64,000 nucleotides of DNA. Source: Paenacidovorax caeni. Lineage in GTDB: Bacteria; Pseudomonadota; Gammaproteobacteria; Burkholderiales; Burkholderiaceae_C. Positions 50,742 through 59,523 of this stretch are shown piece after piece. The stretch is from assembly GCF_001298675.1 (NCBI RefSeq), contig NZ_CYIG01000007.1:124001-188000 (forward strand), written 5' to 3'. The notes under the pieces were generated by a model. The model had not been told where the DNA came from, did no database searches, and was given only the letters and a program-made list of their open reading frames with translations. Numbering within the stretch: position 1 is the stretch's first letter; each line of letters opens with the position of its first letter. The position numbers were made by a program, and so were the translations under genes.

Positions 50742-51907
50742 TGGAAACCCCACCGCTGTACGACCTGGCACCGCTGGCGCGCCTGATGCTGCTGGGCGCG
50801 GCCATTGCGCTTGCGCCGCTGGCCTGGGTGTACTGGCGCAGTCGCCACCATGCGCCGCACGATGCGCCTGGCCAGCGCTGGCAGGCGCTGGCGTTGCTCA
50901 CGCTGTTTCTGACCTTCGACCTGGTGCTGTTCGGCGCTTTCACGCGCCTGACGGATTCGGGCCTGGGCTGTCCCGACTGGCCTGGCTGCTACGGCCATGC
51001 CAGCCCCGTTGGCGCCCAGACGCAGATTGCCGCCGCCCAGCAGGCGCTGCCTTCCGGGCCCGTCACGCACGGCAAGGCCTGGGTGGAAATGGTGCACCGC
51101 TACCTGGCCACGGCGGTGGGCGTGCTCATCATCGCCCTCACCGTGGGCGCCTGGCGCCAGCGCGCGCGCGGTGGGCAGGCGGCGCCCAGCCCCTGGTGGG
51201 CTACGGCCACCCTGGTATGGGTGTGCCTGCAGGGCGCCTTCGGCGCGCTGACGGTGACCATGAAACTGTTCCCCGCCATCGTCACGCTGCACCTGCTCGG
51301 CGGCGTGGTGCTGCTGGTGCTGCTGTGCGTGCAGACCGTGCGCCAGGCGCAGCGGGCTCAGGGTGTGGCGCCTGTGCCGGTGGCACGCGGCATGCGTGTG
51401 GCGCTGTGGCTGTGTGCCGGGCTGCTGGCCGGACAAATCGCCCTGGGCGGCTGGGTTAGCACCAACTACGCAGTACTGGCCTGCAGCAGCTTTCCGCAAT
51501 GCCAGGGCAGTTGGTGGCCCGAAATGGCGTGGCGCGAGGCCTTCGTGCTGTGGCGTCCGCTGGGCCTGCTGCCGGATGGCAGCCACCTGGCGTTCGCTGC
51601 GCTCACGGCTATCCACTACGCGCACCGGCTGGCCGCCTATGTCGTTTTGGCAGCGCTGCTGCTGCTGGCCTGGCGGCTGGGGCGCGTGCCGGCGCTGCAG
51701 CCGCAGCGGCGCTGGCTGGCGGGTCTGGCGCTGCTGCAGCTTGCCACGGGGCTGTCCAACGTCGTACTCGGCTGGCCGCTGCTGGCGGCGGTGCTGCATA
51801 CCGGGGGCGCCGCAGCCCTGGCCCTGGTGCTGACCTGGACGCTGTGTGCCAGCCGTGCGGCCCCCGTTTCCCTTGCGCCTGCGGGCGCGAACCGAGTCCC
51901 TGCATGA
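50741..51907 (+). CDS. ctaA: Haem A synthase CtaA/Cox15
   Basis: A 388-residue, eight-helix membrane enzyme that oxidises the C8 methyl of haem O to the formyl group of haem A. Conserved features include [22 protein letters not shown] with its cysteine pair, [46 protein letters not shown] and [13 protein letters not shown]; the His residues in these helices are haem ligands. ATG 50741 overlaps the previous stop; an ATG at 50720 would add seven residues. Confidence 0.96.
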   Translation: METPPLYDLAPLARLMLLGAAIALAPLAWVYWRSRHHAPHDAPGQRWQALALLTLFLTFDLVLFGAFTRLTDSGLGCPDWPGCYGHASPVGAQTQIAAAQQALPSGPVTHGKAWVEMVHRYLATAVGVLIIALTVGAWRQRARGGQAAPSPWWATATLVWVCLQGAFGALTVTMKLFPAIVTLHLLGGVVLLVLLCVQTVRQAQRAQGVAPVPVARGMRVALWLCAGLLAGQIALGGWVSTNYAVLACSSFPQCQGSWWPEMAWREAFVLWRPLGLLPDGSHLAFAALTAIHYAHRLAAYVVLAALLLLAWRLGRVPALQPQRRWLAGLALLQLATGLSNVVLGWPLLAAVLHTGGAAALALVLTWTLCASRAAPVSLAPAGANRVPA

Positions 51908-52800
51908 GTGCCGTTGCTTCCCCGTCGCCGCCTTCGCGGCTGTCCCAGTTCTACGTGCTGACCAAGCCGCGGGTGGTGCAACTCATCGTTTTCTGTGCCT
52001 TCATCGGCATGGTGCTGGCCGTGCCTGGCATGCCGACGGGCGCCCAATGGGGGCACATGGCACTGGCCAGCCTGGGCATTTGGTTGGTGGCCGGGGCAGC
52101 GGCGGCATTCAACTGCCTGGTGGAGCGTGGCATCGACGCACGCATGAAGCGCACCGCCTGGCGCCCGACCGCGCGGGGCGAACTGACGAGCCTGCAGGCC
52201 CTGGCGTTCTCTGGTCTGCTGTGCGTGGCTGGCTCGGCTTTGCTGTACTGGACAGTCAACCCGCTGACCATGTGGCTCACGCTGGCCACGTTCATCGGCT
52301 ACGCGGTGGTCTACACCGTGGTACTCAAGCCGTTGACGCCGCAGAACATCGTCATTGGCGGCGCCTCCGGGGCCATGCCGCCGGTGCTCGGCTGGGCCGC
52401 CATGGCGGGGGAGGTGGGGCCCGAGGCGCTGATCCTGTTCCTCATCATCTTCCTGTGGACGCCGCCGCATTTCTGGGCCCTGGCGCTGTACCGTGTCGAG
52501 GACTACCGCAAGTCCGGCTTGCCCATGTTGCCGGTGACGCATGGGAACGAATTTACGCGGCTGCAGGTCTTTCTCTACACCTTGATCCTGTTCGCGGGCT
52601 GCCTCATGCCTTTTGTGTATGGTATGAGTTCGTGGATCTACCTCGCGGCAGCGGTGCTCCTGGGCTTGGGCTTCTGCGGTTACGGCTTCGCGCTGTGGCG
52701 CAGGTATTCCGATACGCTGGCGCGCAAGACTTTCCGTTTTTCCCTGATCCACCTGAGCCTGCTCTTTGCGGCGCTGCTGGTGGACCATTACGTTCTGTGA
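51904..52800 (+). CDS. ctaB: Protohaem IX farnesyltransferase (haem O synthase)
   Basis: A 298-residue UbiA-family prenyltransferase that adds farnesyl to haem B to give haem O, the substrate of CtaA. The prenyl-diphosphate motif is [20 protein letters not shown] (about 79-98), the second motif is [19 protein letters not shown], and [13 protein letters not shown] lies between them. About nine helices. Start ATG 51904 overlaps the ctaA stop (ATGA), so both haem-modifying enzymes are translationally coupled. Confidence 0.97.
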   Translation: MSAVASPSPPSRLSQFYVLTKPRVVQLIVFCAFIGMVLAVPGMPTGAQWGHMALASLGIWLVAGAAAAFNCLVERGIDARMKRTAWRPTARGELTSLQALAFSGLLCVAGSALLYWTVNPLTMWLTLATFIGYAVVYTVVLKPLTPQNIVIGGASGAMPPVLGWAAMAGEVGPEALILFLIIFLWTPPHFWALALYRVEDYRKSGLPMLPVTHGNEFTRLQVFLYTLILFAGCLMPFVYGMSSWIYLAAAVLLGLGFCGYGFALWRRYSDTLARKTFRFSLIHLSLLFAALLVDHYVL

Positions 52801-52812
52801 TGTTGGAGTGGC

Positions 52813-53424
52813 ATGCTCAAACGCGATGCTCTTAGATTGATAGCTGGTTGCGCTTTATCCATAAGCGCTGTAGCCATTTTGGCTGCATGTTCTGAAAAGA
52901 AAGCGCAGTTCCGCGGCGTTGACGTAACGGGCGCGGACTACGCCCGCGACTTGCCGCTGCCGGACCACAATGGCCAGATGCGCAGCCTGCGCGACTTCCG
53001 TGGCAAGGCCGTGGTGGTGTTCTTTGGCTACACCCAATGCCCGGACGTGTGCCCCACCTCGCTGCAAGAACTGGTCGAGGCCAAGCAGTTGCTGGGTGCT
53101 GATGGTGAGCGGCTGCAGGGCGTTTTCGTCACCGTAGACCCTGAGCGCGATACTGCCGAGATGCTCAAGGCCTACATGGCCAACTTCGACCCCAGCTTCT
53201 TGGCGCTGCGCGGCTCGCCCGAGCAGCTCGCTGCCGTGGCCAAGGACTTCAAGGTTTACTACAAGCGCGTCGAGGGCAAGACGCCCACCAGCTACACCAT
53301 GGACCACTCGGCTGGCAGCTACATCTACGACCCGGCCGGGCGGCTGCGCGTGTACCACCGTTACGGCAGCGGCTCTCAGGCATTGGCGGAGGATGTGCGC
53401 ACGCTGTTGCGCGAGACGCCGTAA
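52813..53424 (+). CDS. SCO1/SenC copper chaperone lipoprotein
   Basis: A 203-residue thioredoxin-fold copper chaperone for the CuA site of subunit II. The copper ligands are C76 and C80 in TQCPDVCPTS and H165 in YTMDHSAG. The N-terminus is a lipoprotein signal with lipobox ILAAC, Cys26. Strikingly, residues 5-25 of that signal are encoded by a copy of the dispersed repeat. ATG 52813 has GGAG upstream, and no alternative start downstream would keep a signal. The stop codon TAA lies inside the A-tract that, on the other strand, is the U-tract of the rpoH terminator. Confidence 0.95.
   Translation: MLKRDALRLIAGCALSISAVAILAACSEKKAQFRGVDVTGADYARDLPLPDHNGQMRSLRDFRGKAVVVFFGYTQCPDVCPTSLQELVEAKQLLGADGERLQGVFVTVDPERDTAEMLKAYMANFDPSFLALRGSPEQLAAVAKDFKVYYKRVEGKTPTSYTMDHSAGSYIYDPAGRLRVYHRYGSGSQALAEDVRTLLRETP
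52825..52886 (+). repeat. Dispersed hairpin repeat, copy 11, inside SCO1
   Basis: GATGCTCTTAGATTGATAGC, then TGGTTGCGCTTTATCCATAAGC, GCTGTAGCCATTTTGGCTGC: all consensus blocks are present, including the stem GCGCTT-N7-AAGCGC (52850-52868). It is in frame inside the SCO1 gene and encodes its hydrophobic signal segment. Confidence 0.88.
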
Positions 53425-53460
53425 AAAAACGAGGCGCACGGCCCGAAAGGGCGGTGCGCC
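53423..53460 (-). terminator. Rho-independent terminator of rpoH
   Basis: On the minus strand the stem GGCGCACCGCCC pairs with GGGCCGTGCGCC around a TTTC loop (one G-G mismatch), followed by CTCG and seven Ts. It lies 24 nt after the rpoH stop. On the plus strand no T-run follows, so it does not serve SCO1 well. Confidence 0.88.
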
Positions 53461-53484
53461 TTGGCGGTGGCGGCCAGTGGGGTG

Positions 53485-54420
<936 letters not shown>

Positions 54421-54451
54421 TGCACGATTCCTTTCTTCCAGATAGGGCATG

Positions 54452-54478
54452 TTAGCACTCTATGTGAGAGAGTGCTAA
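54452..54478. promoter_or_regulatory. CIRCE operator (HrcA binding site)
   Basis: A perfect inverted repeat TTAGCACTC-N9-GAGTGCTAA, identical in both 9-nt arms and spacer length to the CIRCE element bound by the HrcA repressor. It lies 31 nt upstream of the rpoH start and overlaps the predicted promoter. Confidence 0.95.
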
Positions 54479-54484
54479 AGACAA
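54457..54484 (-). promoter_or_regulatory. Predicted rpoH promoter overlapping CIRCE
   Basis: On the minus strand, -35 TTGTCT (54479-54484) and -10 TAGAGT (54457-54462) are 16 bp apart, each matching four of six consensus positions. The CIRCE arms cover the spacer and -10, so HrcA binding would block polymerase. Confidence 0.5.
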
Positions 54485-54544
54485 AGTTCCCCACCCGCTA
54501 TGTCTGACGGGCTCAGGAAATCGAGGGGACTTCAATACGCTCGC

Positions 54545-55027
54545 TTACAGCCAGCGCCGCACCTGTTGGCAATAGATATCGAACGACACCCCAAATCGTG
54601 CGCGCAGCGCGTCTTCCTCCGGTCGTATCTGAAAGTGCTGCAGGTAGGCCACAAACAGCGGCACGAGAAGTATCGCCGACATCTTGCCCAGCCACACGGC
54701 AAGGGCCAACAGCAGCAATGCGAAGCCTAGGTACATGGGATTGCGTGTCAGTCGATAGACCCCACACACCACCAGTGCCGTCGAAGCCTCCGGGTTGGTC
54801 GGATTCACTGTGGTGTTTGCATGCCGAAATGCCAGAACGCCAGCCATACAAAGCGAGCCACCTGCCATAGCCAGCGCGCAAGCCACAATCCACACACCGG
54901 GGATCATGATCGATAGGAGAGCGGGCAAAGACCACATGGTGATGGCAAACAGAGCGGCGAGCACCAGGGGTGGCACACGCAGAGACAACCAAGGGTAATG
55001 GTTCCGCGACGGAGATTGAGAAGACAT
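54545..55027 (-). CDS. Isoprenylcysteine carboxyl methyltransferase-like membrane protein
   Basis: A 160-residue, four- to five-helix membrane protein of the ICMT/PEMT superfamily. The SAM-binding C-terminal motif is CGVYRLTRNPMYLGF followed by a hydrophobic segment, and IRPEEDALRARFG plus the ending YCQQVRRWL are typical. Bacterial members have no prenylated-protein substrate known; several are linked to heavy-metal operons. The upstream sequence has a 19-bp-spaced promoter of MerR type, which supports a metal or oxidative signal. I see no metal transporter or merR gene in the window. There is no evident ribosome site before ATG 55027. Confidence 0.87.
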   Translation of the reverse strand: MSSQSPSRNHYPWLSLRVPPLVLAALFAITMWSLPALLSIMIPGVWIVACALAMAGGSLCMAGVLAFRHANTTVNPTNPEASTALVVCGVYRLTRNPMYLGFALLLLALAVWLGKMSAILLVPLFVAYLQHFQIRPEEDALRARFGVSFDIYCQQVRRWL

Positions 55028-55057
55028 GTGAGGGGCGGTGCAGAATGCGGTCGATAG

Positions 55058-55088
55058 ACTTTAAAGCTTGAAGTGACTTTAGGGTCAA
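55058..55088 (-). promoter_or_regulatory. MerR-type promoter with 19-bp spacer
   Basis: On the minus strand, -35 TTGACC (55083-55088) and -10 TAAAGT (55058-55063) are separated by 19 bp containing the imperfect dyad CCTAAAGT-C-ACTTCAAG. The over-long spacer with a central dyad is the hallmark of promoters activated by MerR-family regulators. The gene served is the ICMT-like one, 30 bp downstream. From here to 55307 I see no convincing gene. Confidence 0.6.
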
Positions 55089-55307
55089 CGCATAGGTGCA
55101 GGTATGACCGTAGACTTGCTTAACCTTCTCCAGCCATGGCCGACCAATTCCTCTACCAGCGTTGGACACGTCACAGTTTCCGAGTTTTGCAACGGAATGG
55201 CACCTGCGCAGCTTTCCATGAAGCGGACATCCCTGGAGTCGGGCAAGGCCTGCGGTGTACAGACGAAGCCAGACTGGCGCTCAGCCTGAGGAGGCTGGGG
55301 GCAAGCG

Positions 55308-56360
55308 GTGCCTGCTACCATGCTGCATCGCAACAAAGCTTGCGCCATTGATGCCATGGACCTCGACGACCCATACCACGAACTTGGCCTGGCACCGGGC
55401 TCCAGCGATGCAGAGGTAAAGGTTGCTTGGCGCCGCCTGTCAGCACGTTGGCACCCTGATCGCAACAGCAGCCCGCATGCCTTGCGAAAGATTCAGCGCA
55501 TTAATCGGGCGCTGGAGATGATCCGTAATGCCCGGGGCGAACCGGTGGCTGAAACCGAGAATCCCGCCTCCGATGCGGAAAAATCCATCTTGGAGCACAC
55601 CATCAGCCTCACGCTCGAGGAGGTGGTGACCGGTTGCGTCAGGGAGGTGCGGGGCGAGGTGTCGGAAGACTGTGCGGAGTGCTGCGGCAGTGGCTTGCAA
55701 CTACAGGCGACCCAGTGCGGCGAATGCGGTGGCACCGGCCACCTCCGGCAGCCTCTCTGGTTCGCCTGGGTCTCATCCTCGGTCGAATGCACAGCCTGCC
55801 AGGGGCAGGGGAAGACGCGCCAAGGCTGTGCAGCCTGCGCTGCCAGCGGCAAGGCACCGGCGCGCAAGTACCGCTGCCGGGTGCCGATCGCGCCTGGCGC
55901 GCGCGCTGGCGACCTGCTCGATGTCACAGCCTGGGTGCAAGGCCGTCAACGCCAGCACGCACTGGCGCTGCGCGTGCGTGTGGAATTGCAGCCGCACGCA
56001 TTCTTCAACGCTGAAGCCGACGGAACCTTGAAGTGCGAACTGCCCGTCGATGGTTTTGCATGGATGGCCAATCGCTGGATCGAGGTTCCAACCCCCTGCG
56101 GGCTGCAACAGATGAAGCTACGGCGGGGCCACCTGAACTACCGCATCAAAAACGCAGGCCTTCCGTGGACGAGCCAGGCCGAGGCTGGGGATTGCATCGT
56201 CACCGTCGTGCCGATGTTTCCGCACGAGTTCAGCCAAGAGCAGGAAGCAGCGATAGATCGGCTGGTGGCCAGCAACTCCGGTAGGGCCGATACGTCGGCT
56301 GGCGAGCGCCTGGCGGCATGGAACCAAGTGTTGGACTCCTGGCAGGATCGGCGCACGTGA
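55308..56360 (+). CDS. DnaJ-like J-domain protein with zinc-finger region
   Basis: A protein of about 350 residues with a J-domain (about 18-75, HPD in RWHPDRN), four CxxCxGxG-type zinc modules (CAECCGSG, CGECGGTG, CTACQGQG, CAACAASG, about 120-185), and a C-terminal DnaJ-type substrate domain ending SQEQEAAIDRLV. The Gly/Phe-rich linker that follows the J-domain in true DnaJ is missing; instead there is a short acidic stretch. It would stimulate an Hsp70 ATPase. The start is uncertain: GTG 55308 has AGGAGG 13 nt upstream, ATG 55320 and ATG 55356 are alternatives. No dnaK is near. It is divergent from the ICMT-like gene. Confidence 0.87.
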   Translation: MPATMLHRNKACAIDAMDLDDPYHELGLAPGSSDAEVKVAWRRLSARWHPDRNSSPHALRKIQRINRALEMIRNARGEPVAETENPASDAEKSILEHTISLTLEEVVTGCVREVRGEVSEDCAECCGSGLQLQATQCGECGGTGHLRQPLWFAWVSSSVECTACQGQGKTRQGCAACAASGKAPARKYRCRVPIAPGARAGDLLDVTAWVQGRQRQHALALRVRVELQPHAFFNAEADGTLKCELPVDGFAWMANRWIEVPTPCGLQQMKLRRGHLNYRIKNAGLPWTSQAEAGDCIVTVVPMFPHEFSQEQEAAIDRLVASNSGRADTSAGERLAAWNQVLDSWQDRRT

Positions 56361-56532
56361 GATGGTCAGTGGCCATCAGCATGGCGGACTGATGGTGGCC
56401 GTAAAGCTATGACCGCCTTGTTCAGGCTGAAAGCTGCTATTGCACAGCGTTGGCTTGGGCGGCACAGCTTCCTATCAAGAAAGGCCATGCAGCCGGGCGA
56501 CCCTGCCGCCCGGCTTTGGGCTCACGTTGGGC

Positions 56533-57228
56533 TCAGAGCTGTTCCAGCGTGCTGCGGATCACCTGCTTCCAGACCGAGGGCGGCTGACCGCTGCGCAGGC
56601 GCACCAGGTAGACCTCATCGTTAGCCTGCTTGATGCGCGCCACCGCTTCGGCCACTGGGATGTCGAGCAGGGCTGCAAGTACCAGCGGATTGACGCCACC
56701 ATGGGCCACGATGGCGATGCTGCCGGTGGTGTGGCTGGTAGTGATCTGGCGTACGGCTGCCTTCACGCGGTCGGCTTGGCTCTGCAGCGACTCGCCGCCT
56801 TCCAGGCTGTCGTCCAGCACGGTGCCACGTTTACCGAACTCGGCAAAAAGGGCGGCATCGCGCTGGTCTTCGTAGATGCCTTCAAACTTGCCGAAAGAGC
56901 GTTCGTTGAGGGCAGGCAGCGCAGTCACTGGTGTCGCGCCAGCGAAAGCGGCTGCTGTCTCCTGCGCACGGCGCAGGCCGCTGCTGTAGATGTGGCTGAA
57001 CGACACCCCTGCCAGCCGCTGGGCCAGCTCCGCGGCTTGGCGGCGGCCGGTTTCGTTGAGCACGTTGTCGGTGGCGCCTTGCAGGCGTTTTTCCAGGTTC
57101 CACTGGGTCTGGCCGTGGCGCACGAGGTAGATGTCTAGTGCCTGTGTCTCTGCCGCCACCGGCAGCGCGAGGGCGCAGCTGGCGGCGAGCAAGGCCGAGG
57201 TAAGCAGGGTGCGGCGTTGCATGGTCAT
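56533..57228 (-). CDS. Secreted histidine phosphatase (phosphoglycerate mutase-like)
   Basis: A 231-residue protein with a signal peptide (RRTLLTSALLAASCALALPVAAETQ, in the first 30 residues) and a histidine-phosphatase core: catalytic RHGQ in YLVRHGQTQWN, second arginine in LRRAQETAAA, acid in LNERSFGKFEG, and the second His in VAHGGVNPLV. Export points to a periplasmic phosphatase. It is 15 nt downstream of the esterase/phytase-like gene on the same strand, so the two may act together on organic phosphate. ATG 57228 has AAAGGAG 9 nt upstream. Confidence 0.88.
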   Translation of the reverse strand: MTMQRRTLLTSALLAASCALALPVAAETQALDIYLVRHGQTQWNLEKRLQGATDNVLNETGRRQAAELAQRLAGVSFSHIYSSGLRRAQETAAAFAGATPVTALPALNERSFGKFEGIYEDQRDAALFAEFGKRGTVLDDSLEGGESLQSQADRVKAAVRQITTSHTTGSIAIVAHGGVNPLVLAALLDIPVAEAVARIKQANDEVYLVRLRSGQPPSVWKQVIRSTLEQL

Positions 57229-57243
57229 GTTGCCCAACTCCTT

Positions 57244-58605
57244 TCAGCGTGCCGACAGCAACTCGGGCACGTGCAGCAGGATGAACTCGTTGTCGTCGTT
57301 CTTGCCCAGCTGGCGGCCCGAGGAGTAGGGCAGGTTGTTGTCGTTCGCCACGATGATGTGCTCGGCGTCGACCACATCCACATCCTCAATCGTCACGAAG
57401 GGGAAGGTGAACTTGCCGTTCTGGCCACCGACTTTAGCCACGCCCTTTGGATCCTGGATGTCGAGCAGGTCGATGTAGCCGATCTTGCGCACGAAGCCGT
57501 TGGCATCCGCATCCTTCAGGCTGACCTTGTAGACGCGTTTGAATTTGGCCGGTACGTTTTGGCAGTCCGGGCGCGCCGGGCCGTTGCAGGCCGTGCTTTC
57601 AAGGCCCTCGCCGTTGTCACGCTCGATGATCAGGCCGGTGTCGGCATCGATCATGTTGAAGTCACCGATGTTGTTGCCGTTGAGTTCCAGCGCGTACTTC
57701 CAGGAGCGGCCGGTCCACTCGCCCTTGGCCACGCTGAATTCCAGAATGCGCAGGTACTCGCGGCCATCCTGGGTCTCCCATTTCTTCTCTGCTTCATTCC
57801 ACAATGGGCCTTCGAGCAGTGGGTAGAGATATTGGCCATCCTTTGAAGCGGCCATGCCTTCGTAGCCGCGCGAGCGACGTACCGGGGTGGAGAAGACGCC
57901 GGCCACGGCCGGCGTGGTCACGGAGAAATGGTCGGGCGAACGCACCGTCTTACCGTCGATCTTGGTGTCGAAAACGGCCAGCACCTTGCCCTTGCGGTCG
58001 GTCTTGATCAGGTAGGGGCCGAGTTCGTCACCGAACCAAACATGCTCACCGATGAACTGCATCGACTCGATGTCGAAGTCTGCGCCCGTCAGGTAGCGTT
58101 GCTTCGTGCCTTCGTTGACGATCAGGAAGGGTACCTTCTGGTCAGGGTCGTGCAGGAACACGGTCTGCAGGCGCTGCACGCTGCCACTCTTCCAGTCCGG
58201 CTTGACGTGGTGGAACATCAGCATGGCGTCGGCTGAATTGGCCTTGCTACCAAAGCCGTTGTCCGTCAGCACCCAGTAGCTGCCGTCCTTCATGGTCTTG
58301 ATGCCAGAAAATCCCTGCACCGGCTGGCCCTTGAACGGCAGGCTGATGCCGGTGGGCTTGGGTGCGTCCTTGGCCGAGAGGTAGGAACTCCCGGCAATGG
58401 CGCCCAGACGGTCTTCACGTCGGCCGTCAGCGGTGGTGTACTTGCCCGACGTCTGCAGGCTGGCCGGTGCGTCTTTGGGGGCTGCCACAAAGGTCTGCGC
58501 GGGCAAGGCGGCGTGGCCTACCAGGGTGGCGGGGTAGGCCTGCTGGGCCTGTGCGGTGGCGCAGCTCAGCAAGACCAGGAGGGGAAGCAGAGGTTTCTTG
58601 TGCAT
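57244..58605 (-). CDS. Secreted esterase-like activity of phytase family protein
   Basis: A 453-residue protein with a signal peptide (residues 1-20, ending AQAQ) and a beta-propeller-like domain of the phytase-esterase family (PF13449 type). Marks are GFSGIKTMKDGSYWVLTDNGFG, DIESMQFIGEHVWFGDELGPYL, RGYEGMAASKDGQYLYPLLEG and FVTIEDVDVVDAEHIIVANDNN. Family members are predicted extracellular or periplasmic phosphoesterases, rarely characterised. With the downstream phosphatase it forms a two-gene unit. I looked for a Pho box and found only weak resemblance. Confidence 0.85.
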   Translation of the reverse strand: MHKKPLLPLLVLLSCATAQAQQAYPATLVGHAALPAQTFVAAPKDAPASLQTSGKYTTADGRREDRLGAIAGSSYLSAKDAPKPTGISLPFKGQPVQGFSGIKTMKDGSYWVLTDNGFGSKANSADAMLMFHHVKPDWKSGSVQRLQTVFLHDPDQKVPFLIVNEGTKQRYLTGADFDIESMQFIGEHVWFGDELGPYLIKTDRKGKVLAVFDTKIDGKTVRSPDHFSVTTPAVAGVFSTPVRRSRGYEGMAASKDGQYLYPLLEGPLWNEAEKKWETQDGREYLRILEFSVAKGEWTGRSWKYALELNGNNIGDFNMIDADTGLIIERDNGEGLESTACNGPARPDCQNVPAKFKRVYKVSLKDADANGFVRKIGYIDLLDIQDPKGVAKVGGQNGKFTFPFVTIEDVDVVDAEHIIVANDNNLPYSSGRQLGKNDDNEFILLHVPELLSAR

Positions 58606-58863
58606 GGTTTCCTAGGCGGGTGGTGTGAACAGACTGCCCCATGCTACGAAGTACCCGCGACAGATCGATGAAGCTTTTGCTACAACTTCAAGGCACTGGC
58701 AGGGGGCGGCTACGACCGGGAGCAGCCCCCACGCAGTGAAAAGTAAATACAACGATGTGTACTGCAGGCCCCACTAAGTGCTTGATTTTTCTTGAGCGTG
58801 TGAATGCAACGCTCAGCGCACATTGACACCCGCGAAGCGCGGTGTTGGTGTCCGCCCGAAATG
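58606..58863. other. Intergenic region without recognised gene
   Basis: About 260 bp between the esterase gene and the H1-like gene, both on the minus strand. It contains several small stem-loops (GGGGGC...GCCCCC near 58700-58730; TGAGCG...CGCTCA near 58793-58815; ACACCCGCG-AAG-CGCGGTGT near 58826-58846). Base composition is lower in G+C than the neighbours. No open frame has family similarity. A small RNA is possible but I cannot support it. Confidence 0.5.
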
Positions 58864-58885
58864 AAAAACCCGGCATAAGCCGGGT
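58864..58885 (-). terminator. Rho-independent terminator of the H1-like gene
   Basis: On the minus strand ACCCGGC-TTAT-GCCGGGT forms a perfect 7-bp stem followed by TTTTCATTT, 22 nt after the stop codon of the H1-like gene. Confidence 0.85.
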
Positions 58886-58906
58886 AGTTTGCATGTGCGT
58901 CGGAGT

Positions 58907-59464
58907 TTACGGCTTGCCGCCGGTGGGGAAGGGCCACTTGGCTTGAGGGTTGAGCGTGGTCTGCACGGCAGGAGCGGCTGGTGCCGCCTTGGCTACTGGC
59001 TTGGCGGCGGCTTTCTTCGTTGCCGGGGCTTTTTTCGTGGCGGTACTGGCCTTCGCGGCTACCTTTTTGGTTGCAGGTGCGGTGGCTTTCTTGGCGGGTG
59101 CGGCCGCTTTATTTGCAGCTGTAGGCGCGGCCTTCTTGGCGAGGGTGGCCTTTTTTGCGGGGGCTACGGCCGCTTTTTTCGCGGGCGCAACCGCTGCCTT
59201 CTTGGCGGGAGTGGCAGCCTTGGCTTCTTGCGGTGTGGCTGCTACCGCTTTCTTGGCGGCGGGAGCGGCTTTTTTTGTCGCTACTGTTTTGGCCGGTGCA
59301 GCGGCTTTCTTAGCGGGTGCTGCGGCCTTCTTGGCGGGTGCTGCGGCCTTGGTAGCCGGCGCGGCCTTTTTTGCGGCTACGGTCTTCTTGGCCGGTGCCT
59401 CGGTGGCTGTGGCCTTCTTGGCGGGTGCGGCTTTTTTGGCGGCCGGCTTCTTTGCAGTTGCCAT
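58907..59464 (-). CDS. Histone H1-like DNA-binding protein
   Basis: A 185-residue, almost entirely Lys/Ala/Pro/Thr/Val protein built of tandem AAKKAAPAKK-like units, resembling the C-terminal tail of eukaryotic H1 and the betaproteobacterial H1/HC2-like proteins (AlgP-like). The end LNPQAKWPFPTGGKP is the only non-repetitive part and is typical of the group. It should bind DNA non-specifically and compact the nucleoid or tune expression. AGGAGACC precedes ATG 59464. A 13-bp perfect hairpin lies 60 nt upstream and an intrinsic terminator follows. Repeat number probably varies between strains. Confidence 0.9.
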   Translation of the reverse strand: MATAKKPAAKKAAPAKKATATEAPAKKTVAAKKAAPATKAAAPAKKAAAPAKKAAAPAKTVATKKAAPAAKKAVAATPQEAKAATPAKKAAVAPAKKAAVAPAKKATLAKKAAPTAANKAAAPAKKATAPATKKVAAKASTATKKAPATKKAAAKPVAKAAPAAPAVQTTLNPQAKWPFPTGGKP

Positions 59465-59523
59465 GATGGTCTCCTGGGTCGATGGGCATGGAGCACTTCA
59501 CGCCGAACCGGTGCGAAGCGATC

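Noticed and set aside
56400-56470. Twelfth copy of the dispersed repeat (AAAGCTGCTATTGCACAGCG...)
   Set aside because: Only the AGCTGCTA word matches; the paired stem and trailing block are absent.
58606-58690. Pho box upstream of the esterase-phosphatase pair
   Set aside because: Only a weak CTTCATC...CTGTCGC resemblance with wrong spacing; not enough for a call.
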